A stretch of DNA of 64,000 nt from Massilia sp. NR 4-1. Lineage in GTDB: Bacteria > Pseudomonadota > Gammaproteobacteria > Burkholderiales > Burkholderiaceae_D. Location of the stretch: positions 2,790,001 to 2,854,000 of the forward strand of contig NZ_CP012201.1 of assembly GCF_001191005.1 (NCBI RefSeq). The letters are read 5' to 3'. Below are positions 57,097 through 64,000 of this stretch, piece by piece. The translations under genes were made by a program, and so were the position numbers. How positions within the stretch are numbered: position 1 is the stretch's first letter; the number at the start of each line of letters is the position of its first letter. The notes under the pieces were generated by a model. The model ran no database searches and was not told the origin of the DNA. It was given only the letters and a program-made list of their open reading frames with translations.

Positions 57097-57120
57097 AAAG
57101 CCGGGACGCGTCCCGGCTTT
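57097..57120 (+). terminator. Hairpin terminator after pepA
   Basis: A perfect AAAGCCGGGACG / CGTCCCGGCTTT palindrome 5 bp beyond the stop. The T-tract is short, so termination may be shared with the second hairpin just downstream. Confidence 0.8.
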
Positions 57121-57131
57121 GCAGATGCAAC

Positions 57132-57163
57132 GGGGACAGTCCGCCAGGGCTGTCCCCTTTTTT
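57132..57163. terminator. GGGGACAG hairpin with T6 tail
   Basis: Stem GGGGACAG / CTGTCCCC with a 10-nt loop followed by TTTTTT. It can act as a second pepA terminator; on the minus strand it begins with an A-run, so it may also end the convergent lipoprotein gene. Confidence 0.8.
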
Positions 57164-57171
57164 ATCAGGCG

Positions 57172-57645
57172 CTAATATACCGTCACGCCGCCCGGCGCGG
57201 GCAGGCGCTGCTCGCCCTGGTGCGCGGGATGCAGGATGACGGTGATGGTCGAGGGATAGTCGAAACCGGCGCCGGTATTGCGGTCCACAATCAGTCCGGT
57301 ACCAAAGGTCAGCACAATATTGCCCCACAGGCTGGCATTCTGTTTGGACTGCACGCTTTCGCCGGAGACGGCTTGCCCACCCAGTTGGCAATCGACATGC
57401 AGGGGCTTGAGACTCTTGCGGATCGTGACGCGGCCGGGCGTGGCGATAAACCACTTGCCCACATCATTGGACAGCACACAGCCCGCGCCCGCCACCTCGC
57501 GGTGGTCGAGAACGGTCTGCACCAGTACTTGCTGCTGGGTGGATTCGGTTAGCGTTGCGCAAGCGCCCAACGCCGCCAGAACAGCGGCGCAGGCGACGGG
57601 CCGCACAGCGGCCACGCCGGCCGAGAACATCAGCCGGTGGTACAT
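57172..57645 (-). CDS. Hypothetical lipoprotein
   Basis: A 157-residue protein with a long N-terminal region and a lipobox LGAC at about 26-29 (AAVLAALGACATLTES). Mature part has two Cys that could pair and beta-rich segments (GKWFIATPGRVTIRKS, GNIVLTFGTGLIVDRNTGAGFDYPSTITVIL), reminiscent of small lipoproteins whose C-terminus has a glycine-rich membrane-associated segment. No named family is certain. The real start may be an internal Met or Val nearer the lipobox. Confidence 0.7.
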   Translation of the reverse strand: MYHRLMFSAGVAAVRPVACAAVLAALGACATLTESTQQQVLVQTVLDHREVAGAGCVLSNDVGKWFIATPGRVTIRKSLKPLHVDCQLGGQAVSGESVQSKQNASLWGNIVLTFGTGLIVDRNTGAGFDYPSTITVILHPAHQGEQRLPAPGGVTVY

Positions 57646-57652
57646 AGGCGGC

Positions 57653-58036
57653 TTAATTGCCCGCCTGGGATTTTTGTCTTTGCTTCAGACCCTGGATGAC
57701 GTTCAGGATGTCTTCCATGCCACTATTACCGTCCAGGGCAGAGAAAGCGTCCAGCACCTCATTCAAAACCTGATTCCGCACCGTCGCCTCGCCGGCACTC
57801 ACGGCAGTCGGTCGCGCCAGACTGGACCGGGCACTCACGGTACGCTCGCCTGCTGCCTCTTTTTCCTTCTGGGCAGCCGACTTGCGTCCGCTCGGAGCCT
57901 TGCCATGCTCCAGCGCCGCTTGCCAGATTACCCAGCGGCGTTGCGTTTCAAATACCAGATACTCTTCTGGCTTGTCTTCGCGCCTGCGCACGATGTGGCC
58001 GTCGCGCTGCGCCCATGCTTCAAATGCTGATCGCAT
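57653..58036 (-). CDS. Hypothetical small protein with phage-type N-terminal motif
   Basis: A 127-residue protein. Its N-terminus (FEAWAQRDGH, then RRWVIWQAALEHGK) recalls the short AF-AW...WxxWQAA motif of many small phage- or plasmid-encoded proteins. The middle is Lys/Ala-rich and the C-terminus helical. The role is unknown. It lies 7 bp upstream of the lipoprotein gene on the same strand and next to an AT-rich gap, so it may be a remnant of a mobile element. Confidence 0.55.
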   Translation of the reverse strand: MRSAFEAWAQRDGHIVRRREDKPEEYLVFETQRRWVIWQAALEHGKAPSGRKSAAQKEKEAAGERTVSARSSLARPTAVSAGEATVRNQVLNEVLDAFSALDGNSGMEDILNVIQGLKQRQKSQAGN

Positions 58037-58439
58037 TTTATTCCTTTACATGCTTCGGACTGTTTAAAAACACGAATAAGTTTCCAAATAGTACCACTTC
58101 TTTACGAACAACAACACAATTTTGTTGCTTTATGGAACATTTTTGTAATGAGTGGTGGCCGGGGACAACTAATCAGTGCTCAAACGAACTTATGTATATT
58201 TATATTTTTGGGTCGGCACTAACTACATCTTAGTACCATTTTGATAACTATGAAGCATTATCGGCAATTATTTTTGGGTCTGTTACATTTTCCTACATTA
58301 TCCCTCCTCTGGATACCGTTTGGTCGAGAAAACTGACGTTTATTTGCAAATATCAGGGCCGCCTTCGCTCTTGCAAGGCCTGCGCGCGGCGGGCCGTTGC
58401 GGTAAGATGCGCGCCAGGAAAACCATAAGGATAAGCACC
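58037..58439. other. AT-rich intergenic stretch
   Basis: About 400 bp of markedly AT-rich DNA in a GC-rich genome. It includes two near copies of ATTTTTGGGTC (near 58204 and 58270), a small dyad CAACACAA/TTTTGTTG near 58111-58126 and several possible -10 hexamers. I see no coding region, tRNA or att site. It ends at the exonuclease III gene start. Confidence 0.5.
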
Positions 58440-59210
58440 ATGAAACTTGCAACCTGGAATGTTAATTCGCTCAACGTAAGATTGGCGCACGTTTTGAAAT
58501 GGCTGGAGGAAAACCCGGTCGATGTGTTGTGCATCCAGGAAACAAAATTGACGGACGACAAGTTTCCCATCGTCGCCATCGAGGCCGCCGGCTACCAGGT
58601 CGTGTTCAGCGGCCAGAAAACCTATAACGGCGTGGCGATTTTGTCGCGTCTGCCTATCGAGGATGTAGTCAAGAACAATCCCCGCTATGAAGATGCGCAA
58701 CAGCGCATCCTGGCCGCCACCATCGGCGGGGTACGCGTGGTCTGCGCCTATGTGCCGAACGGCCAGGCGGTTGATACCGAAAAGTACATTTACAAGCTGG
58801 GCTGGCTGCAATCGTTCCGCGACTGGCTGGCCGACGAACTGGCCAAGCATCCCAACCTGGCCGTGCTGGGCGACTACAATATCGCGCCGGAAGACCGCGA
58901 TGTGCACGATCCGGCCGCCTGGGAAGGCCAGGTGCTGTGTTCGGACAAGGAAAGGGCGGCGCTGCAAGCCCTGTTCGACCTGGGCTTGCAGGATTCCTTC
59001 CGCCTCTTCGAGCATCCGGAAAAAACCTTCAGCTGGTGGGACTACCGCATGCTGGGCTTCCAGAAGAACAAAGGCCTGCGCATCGACCATATCCTGCTGT
59101 CGGCGCCCCTGGTGGCACGCTGCGAGGCTTGCATCATCGACCGCGCGCCGCGCAAATGGGAGCAACCGTCCGACCATGCACCGGTGATCGCCACCCTGAC
59201 CGCGGCCTAA
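58440..59210 (+). CDS. xthA: Exodeoxyribonuclease III
   Basis: A 256-residue AP endonuclease/3' exonuclease of the base excision repair pathway. MKLATWNVNSLNVRL, the metal ligand Glu in CIQETKL, GDYNIAPEDRDVHD, and the catalytic PSDHAPV are intact. The ATG at 58440 is the conserved start and has AAGGA 9 bp upstream; the longer open frame is not family-like. Confidence 0.95.
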   Translation: MKLATWNVNSLNVRLAHVLKWLEENPVDVLCIQETKLTDDKFPIVAIEAAGYQVVFSGQKTYNGVAILSRLPIEDVVKNNPRYEDAQQRILAATIGGVRVVCAYVPNGQAVDTEKYIYKLGWLQSFRDWLADELAKHPNLAVLGDYNIAPEDRDVHDPAAWEGQVLCSDKERAALQALFDLGLQDSFRLFEHPEKTFSWWDYRMLGFQKNKGLRIDHILLSAPLVARCEACIIDRAPRKWEQPSDHAPVIATLTAA

Positions 59211-59219
59211 GCCCGCTTC

Positions 59220-62126
59220 TTACTCCGCCCTGCCCTGCAGCAGATGCTGCGCTTCGGCGCAGGGCACGGGACGGGAGAACAGATAGCCTTGCGCATGCTG
59301 GCAACCCTGCCGCTGCAAGAGGCCAAACTGGGCTTCCGTCTCCACCCCTTCCGCCACCACCGACAGCTGCAGGCTGTCCGACAGCGCGATAATGGCCGCC
59401 ACGATGGCGCGGTCTTCCGTGCTCTCCTCCAGATCCTTGATGAAGGCGCGGTCGATCTTGATCTTGCGCACCGGGAAGCGCTTCAGATAGGCCAGGCTGG
59501 AATAGCCCGTGCCGAAATCGTCGATCGACAGGCGGATGCCCATGGCGTTGATCTGGCCCAGGATTTCCAGGGTCTGCTCGCCATGCTGCATCACCGCCGT
59601 TTCCGTGATCTCGAATTCGATCAGGGCCGGGTCGATGCCGGTTTCCTCCAGAATGCGGCGGATCGAGGCCACCAAGCCGCGGTGCATGAACTGGCGCGGC
59701 GACAGGTTGATGGCCAGCGGCACCGGCTGCAAGCCCTGGCGCAGCCATTCCATATTCTGTTCGCAGGCGCGGCGTATCACCCATTCGCCGACCGGCACGA
59801 TCAGGCCGTTCTCCTCCATGATGGGGATGAACTGGTCCGGCCCCACCAGGCCGTGGCCGGGACGGCGCCAGCGCAGCAGCACCTCCATGGCGTGCAGGTG
59901 GCGCGTGCGGATATCCATGATGGGCTGGAAGTGCAGCTCGAACTGCTGCAGGGACAGCGCGCTGCGCAAGCTGCTTTCCAGTTCGAAGTGATGGGCCGCC
60001 GCCAGGTTCATCTTCTGGGTGAAGAATTGATAGTTATTGCGGCCGGCCGCCTTGGCGTGGTACATCGCGGAATCGGCGTTGCGCATCAGGGTCGCCACAT
60101 CCTGGCCGTCGTCTGGATAGATGCAGATGCCGATCGAGGGCGAGATATGCAGCATGCGCCCCTCCAGCGGGAAAGGCGCGGCCAGCGCTTCGATGATCTT
60201 TTCCGCCACCCGGTTCGATTCACCCACCTCGCCCAGGCCCGGCACCAGCACCACGAATTCGTCGCCGCCCAGGCGCGCCACGGTATCGCTGGCGCGCACC
60301 GCGGCGCACAGGCGGTTGGCCACTTCCTTCAGCAGCTGGTCGCCCGTCATATGGCCAAGCGAATCGTTGATGGTCTTGAAGCGGTCCAGATCGATGAACA
60401 TGACGGCCAGGCGGCGGCTGGAACGCTGGGCCGCCAGCATGGCGCGGTCCAGGCGGTCGGCCAGCAGGGCGCGGTTGGGCAGGCCGGTCAGGCTGTCGTG
60501 ATACGCCATGTGGTGCACGCGCGCCTCGGCCTGGCGCCGCTCCACGATCTCGGCCTGCAGCATGGCGTTGGCGCCGGCCAGTTCGGCGGTGCGCTCCAGC
60601 ACGCGCACTTCCAGTTCGTCGCGCGCGCGGCGCACCGTTTCCGCCGCTTCGCGCCGCGCCGTCACATCGTCCACCAGCCAGACCGAACGTCCGCGCGGCT
60701 GCGTCGGATCGAAGGGACGGCCGGACAGGCGCGCCCAGAAGCGGCTGCCATCCTTGCGCACCAGCTGGTACTCGGTCGAGCTGACATGGCCCGCCTCGAA
60801 ATCGCGCGCCGTGTCGCGCCGCGCCCTGGCCCATTCTTCCAGATCGGGATAGAAGGCTTGCACGCTGATATTGTTCATCTCGCCCGGCGCATAGCCGAAC
60901 AGCTCTTCCATCTTGGCGTTGCAGCGCAGATTGCGCCCGCCCTCGCATACCGAAATGCCCAGCACCGCGCTGTCGAGAATGGCCTGGTTTTCCAGCAGGG
61001 CGTTGCGCAGCGATTCCTCGGCGCGTTTGTGCTCGGCGCGGTCCTCGATGATCCAGATCGTGCCCTGGGTCGGATCTTCCGGATTGACCACGTAGGCGAT
61101 CAGCTGGGCCCAGAACGTGGCACCGTCCTTGCGCCGCATTTCCACCTCGGTCTGGAAGGGCCGGCCCACCGACAGCAGCGGCGAAGCCAGCACGCCCAGC
61201 CGGGCATAGGCATCGTCCGAGGGATACAGGGCGCGGCCCGGCAGGCCCAGGCCTTCCTTGCCCTCGTAGCCGAACATTTCGGAAAAGCCGCGGTTATAGC
61301 GCGTGATCAGGCGGTTGCGCGTGTACAGGATGCAGATCGAGGCATTCGTCATCAGCGCTTCGACTTCCATCTGGTTCTGGCGCGAGTGCGTCACGTCCTC
61401 CAGAATCCAGATGGTGCCGCCCTCGTTGTGCTCCTGGTCCACGGTGCTGGCGCGCACGCGGCACCAGAACAGGCTGCCGTCATGCTTGCGGAACTGGAAT
61501 TCGTTCTTTTCGAAAGCGCGGCCCTGGCCCAGCACCGGCCCCGCCTCGCGGCCGAATGCGGCGTACACCTCGGGCGAAGGGAAGACCTCCAGCGCCGGAC
61601 GGCCCGTGATCTGCTCGCGCCGGTAGCCGAACATCTCGGCCAGGCGCGGATTACAGCTCAACATGATCTCGTCCTTGGTGAACAGGATGCCGACCGGCGC
61701 ATTGTCCAGAATCGCCTTCTGTTCGGCCAGCGCCTTACCCAGCGCGCGCTGTTCGTGCGGCACTTCGCTCAATTCATGGAAGACGACGGTGACGCCCGCC
61801 GGGCCCATTGCGGCCGGCAGCGGCTTGAGCGCCATGCCGGCGTGGATATGGCGCCCACTCTCCGCCTGCAGGCAGATATCGGCATAGTGGCGCGGCACGG
61901 ACAGATCGCCACCGCAAGCCGCCTTCACGGCGGCGCTGGTCTCGGCACGCACATGCGGCGCGATGAAAGCGCTGAGCGGCTGCTCGCGCGGATCGGTTTC
62001 CAGCAAGGCCACCAGCTCCGCATTCGCCGCCAGCACCCGGCCCGCGCTATCGCATACGCAAGCCGGCACGCCGATCAGCGTCAGAGCGTCGGCCAGCACA
62101 TCGGGATTTGCTGAGACTGGGTTCAT
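59220..62126 (-). CDS. PAS-rich GGDEF-EAL c-di-GMP turnover protein
   Basis: A 968-residue cytoplasmic protein. Four PAS domains (about 10-120, 130-255, 258-370, 378-490) precede a coiled linker, a GGDEF domain and an EAL domain. The cyclase site GGDEF is at 620-624 with an I-site RASD five residues earlier. The EAL motif reads EVL at 748, and the other phosphodiesterase residues are kept (NLSPRQF, EITETAV, DDFGTGYSSL, KIDRAF, AEGVET). Both activities could work; many such hybrids act mainly as phosphodiesterases and so could oppose WspR. No membrane segment. Confidence 0.93.
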   Translation of the reverse strand: MNPVSANPDVLADALTLIGVPACVCDSAGRVLAANAELVALLETDPREQPLSAFIAPHVRAETSAAVKAACGGDLSVPRHYADICLQAESGRHIHAGMALKPLPAAMGPAGVTVVFHELSEVPHEQRALGKALAEQKAILDNAPVGILFTKDEIMLSCNPRLAEMFGYRREQITGRPALEVFPSPEVYAAFGREAGPVLGQGRAFEKNEFQFRKHDGSLFWCRVRASTVDQEHNEGGTIWILEDVTHSRQNQMEVEALMTNASICILYTRNRLITRYNRGFSEMFGYEGKEGLGLPGRALYPSDDAYARLGVLASPLLSVGRPFQTEVEMRRKDGATFWAQLIAYVVNPEDPTQGTIWIIEDRAEHKRAEESLRNALLENQAILDSAVLGISVCEGGRNLRCNAKMEELFGYAPGEMNNISVQAFYPDLEEWARARRDTARDFEAGHVSSTEYQLVRKDGSRFWARLSGRPFDPTQPRGRSVWLVDDVTARREAAETVRRARDELEVRVLERTAELAGANAMLQAEIVERRQAEARVHHMAYHDSLTGLPNRALLADRLDRAMLAAQRSSRRLAVMFIDLDRFKTINDSLGHMTGDQLLKEVANRLCAAVRASDTVARLGGDEFVVLVPGLGEVGESNRVAEKIIEALAAPFPLEGRMLHISPSIGICIYPDDGQDVATLMRNADSAMYHAKAAGRNNYQFFTQKMNLAAAHHFELESSLRSALSLQQFELHFQPIMDIRTRHLHAMEVLLRWRRPGHGLVGPDQFIPIMEENGLIVPVGEWVIRRACEQNMEWLRQGLQPVPLAINLSPRQFMHRGLVASIRRILEETGIDPALIEFEITETAVMQHGEQTLEILGQINAMGIRLSIDDFGTGYSSLAYLKRFPVRKIKIDRAFIKDLEESTEDRAIVAAIIALSDSLQLSVVAEGVETEAQFGLLQRQGCQHAQGYLFSRPVPCAEAQHLLQGRAE

Positions 62127-62267
62127 GTACACCAAAGCACCTTGTGGAAATAAACGCTTCCCATTGGCAATGGATCGCTGTTGGGCAGATCATAAACCAC
62201 AATGATTGCATTCGCCACAATACCCGGACGAATGCCCGGACTTGCCGGGCTAGCTTACAACAAAAGA

Positions 62268-62310
62268 AGCGGCGCGCCTGTTCCTCTGATACAGAAGCCC
62301 AGGCGCGCCG
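62268..62310 (-). terminator. Terminator downstream of prpF
   Basis: Stem CGGCGCGCCTG / CAGGCGCGCCG with a 19-nt loop; on the minus strand it is followed by TTCTTTTGTT. It lies between prpF and the PAS-GGDEF-EAL gene. Nothing else is recognised in the 255-bp gap. Confidence 0.7.
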
Positions 62311-62381
62311 CGCCAAAAACGATATAAATCAAATCACAGGGCTTGCAAAAAACACTCCGCCGCCCGCTTGCAGCTATCTAG

Positions 62382-63572
62382 TTAGAACGCATCGCCGGGA
62401 ACGCGCACCCAGCCCTCCATCAGTACGCGCGCGCTGCGGCTCATGATGGCCTTGGTCACGCTCCATTCGCCGTCCTGCCGGCGCGCTTCCGCCCCCACGC
62501 GCAAGGTGCCGGAAGGATGGCCGAAGCGCACCGCCTGGCGTTCGCCGCCGCCGGCCGCCAGATTGACCAGGGTGCCGGGAATGGCGGCGGCGGTGCCGAT
62601 GGCGACTGCGGCCGTGCCCATCATGGCGTGATGCAGCTTGCCCATGGACATGGCGCGCACCAGCAGGTCGATGTCTTCAGCCGCCACCTGCTTGCCGCTG
62701 GATGCGGCATAGCTGGCGGGGCGGGCCACGAAAGCGACTTTCGGCGTGTGCTGGCGGGTAGCCGCTTCGTCCACGTGCTTGATCAGGCCCATGCGCACCG
62801 CACCGTGGGCACGGATGGACTCGAACATGGCCAGCGCTTTGGGATCGCCGTTGATCGTTTCCTGCAATTCCGTACCCTGGTAGCCGATGGCGTCGGCATT
62901 CACGAAAATGGTGGGAATGCCGGCGTTGATCATGGTGGCGCGCAGAATGCCGAGGCCCGGCACCTCCAGGTCGTCCACCAGATTCCCGGTCGGGAACATG
63001 GCGCCGCCACCGCCCTCTTCCTCGGCCGCCGGGTCGAGGAATTCCAGCTGCACTTCGGCCGCAGGGAAAGTCACGCCATCGAGTTCGAAGCCGCCGGTTT
63101 CCTGCACCGCGCCATCGGTGATCGGCACGTGGGCGATGATGGTCTTGCCGATATTGGCCTGCCAGATGCGCACCGTGGCGATGCCGTTGCGCGGCACGCG
63201 CTCCGCGTCCACCAGGCCGGAGGCGATGGCGAAGGAACCGACCGCCGCCGACAGATTGCCGCAGTTGCCGCTCCAGTCGACGAAAGGCTTGTCGATGGCG
63301 ACCTGGCCGAACAGATAGTCGACATCATGCCCCGGCCGCGCCGACTTCGACAGGATGACCGCCTTGCTGGTGCTGGAAGTCGCGCCGCCCATGCCGTCGA
63401 TCTGCTTGCCGTAAGGGTCGGGGCTGCCGATCACGCGCAGCAGCAGCGCATCGCGCGCCGCGCCGGGCAGCTGGGCCGCCGCAGGCAGATCCTGCAGGCG
63501 GAAGAACACGCCCTTGCTGGTGCCGCCGCGCATATAGGTGGCGGGGATTTTGATTTGCGCTGGATAAGCCAT
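62382..63572 (-). CDS. prpF: 2-methylaconitate cis-trans isomerase
   Basis: A 396-residue PrpF-family enzyme of the methylcitrate cycle for propionate use. It converts the trans-2-methylaconitate made by AcnD into the cis form. Conserved features are ATYMRGGTSKGVFF, DGMGGATSSTSK and DWSGNCGNLSAAVG with the catalytic Cys, plus a second half GKLHHAMMGTAAVAIG. It begins 2 bp after acnD ends, so the two are coupled. Confidence 0.95.
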   Translation of the reverse strand: MAYPAQIKIPATYMRGGTSKGVFFRLQDLPAAAQLPGAARDALLLRVIGSPDPYGKQIDGMGGATSSTSKAVILSKSARPGHDVDYLFGQVAIDKPFVDWSGNCGNLSAAVGSFAIASGLVDAERVPRNGIATVRIWQANIGKTIIAHVPITDGAVQETGGFELDGVTFPAAEVQLEFLDPAAEEEGGGGAMFPTGNLVDDLEVPGLGILRATMINAGIPTIFVNADAIGYQGTELQETINGDPKALAMFESIRAHGAVRMGLIKHVDEAATRQHTPKVAFVARPASYAASSGKQVAAEDIDLLVRAMSMGKLHHAMMGTAAVAIGTAAAIPGTLVNLAAGGGERQAVRFGHPSGTLRVGAEARRQDGEWSVTKAIMSRSARVLMEGWVRVPGDAF

Positions 63573-63574
63573 GC

Positions 63575-64000
63575 TTAAGCCGCCTTTGCCGATTCAAGGA
63601 AGTCCTGGGCGAAGCGCTGCAGCACGCCGCCCGCCTCGTAAATGGAAACCTCTTCCGCCGTATCCAGGCGGCAGGTCACGGGCACATCGACGCGCTCGCC
63701 GTTGCGGCGGTGGATCACCAGGGTCAGGTCGGCACGCGGGGTGCGCTGGCCGACCACGTCATAGCTTTCCGTGCCGTCCAGATTCAGGGTCAGGCGGTTC
63801 ACGCCAGGCTTGAATTCCAGCGGCAGCACGCCCATGCCCACCAGATTGGTGCGGTGGATGCGCTCGAAGCCTTCGGCCACGATGGCTTCCACGCCGGCCA
63901 GGCGCACGCCCTTGGCAGCCCAGTCGCGCGAAGAGCCCTGGCCGTAGTCGGCGCCGGCGATCACGATCAGCGGCTGCTTGCGTTCCATATAGGTTTCGAT
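63575..64000 (-). CDS. acnD: Fe/S-dependent 2-methylisocitrate dehydratase AcnD, C-terminal part (cut by the window end)
   Basis: Only the last 141 residues are in view; the frame stays open to the window edge. They belong to the aconitase swivel domain: IAGADYGQGSSRDWAAKGVRLAGVEAIVAEGFERIHRTNLVGMGVLPLEF is diagnostic. Its direct coupling to prpF identifies it as AcnD rather than the citric-acid-cycle aconitase. Confidence 0.92.
   Translation of the reverse strand: METYMERKQPLIVIAGADYGQGSSRDWAAKGVRLAGVEAIVAEGFERIHRTNLVGMGVLPLEFKPGVNRLTLNLDGTESYDVVGQRTPRADLTLVIHRRNGERVDVPVTCRLDTAEEVSIYEAGGVLQRFAQDFLESAKAA

Noticed and set aside
59244..62114. A 956-codon plus-strand frame opposite the PAS-GGDEF-EAL gene
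   Set aside because: Antisense shadow with no recognisable domain; the minus strand shows complete GGDEF and EAL motifs.

Overview
The window is a GC-rich chromosomal segment from a betaproteobacterium. The rRNA operon (16S, tRNA-Ile, tRNA-Ala, 23S, 5S), the general porin, the CysI/DUF934/CysH/CysD/CysN sulfur cluster, PrpF/AcnD and the LptFG/PepA neighbourhood all fit the Burkholderiales. I infer Oxalobacteraceae (Massilia/Duganella/Janthinobacterium type). Genus is not proven from the sequence alone.

Layout. 0.2-6.4 kb: an AT-richer alpha/beta hydrolase lipoprotein gene, a stress kinase (srkA), a YecA-like SEC-C protein, oligoribonuclease, and a coupled M48 protease-phhB-rsgA run. 6.4-11.6 kb: a large TPR-GAF sensor kinase, then argF-argG. 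11.7-20.7 kb: a complete Wsp chemosensory operon (wspA-B-C-D-E-F-R) that should feed a surface or envelope signal into c-di-GMP synthesis by WspR. 20.8-25.7 kb: a DUF998 membrane protein, two orphan genes, murB, yajQ and a Cys-rich nitronate monooxygenase-like enzyme. 25.7-31.7 kb: a divergent LysR/SDR pair with a clear operator-like dyad, a DUF3482 GTPase coupled to a DUF2868 membrane protein, and a DUF4214-like lipoprotein. 31.7-33.6 kb: an AT-rich control region with a perfect CRP-type box, then a two-gene operon encoding an unknown exported protein and an exported papain-like cysteine protease. 33.6-39.0 kb: the rRNA operon on the minus strand with promoter, boxA sites and both processing stems visible. 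39.2-42.3 kb: a LytS/LytTR two-component pair and an orphan NarL-type kinase whose Shine-Dalgarno lies in a hairpin. 42.3-45.0 kb: porin, methyltransferase, cysB. 45.2-53.2 kb: assimilatory sulfate reduction (cysI, DUF934, cysH, cysD, cysN, cobA), two tandem paralogous helical proteins and a CbiX-type chelatase. 53.2-57.1 kb: lptG-lptF divergent from pepA. 57.1-58.4 kb: a lipoprotein, a small orphan and an AT-rich non-coding stretch. 58.4-64.0 kb: exonuclease III, a PAS-GGDEF-EAL protein, prpF and the 3' end of acnD.

How the parts fit. c-di-GMP recurs: WspR makes it, the PAS-GGDEF-EAL protein can make or degrade it, and YajQ is a c-di-GMP-binding family. The sulfur cluster is self-consistent: CysDN makes APS, an iron-sulfur APS-type CysH reduces it directly so no APS kinase is needed, CysI reduces sulfite, and CobA supplies siroheme precursor. 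The least explained parts are the secreted protein/cysteine protease pair with its CRP-type box, the tandem paralogs between cobA and cbiX, the Cys clusters in WspD and in the nitronate monooxygenase, and the hairpin over the orphan kinase start.
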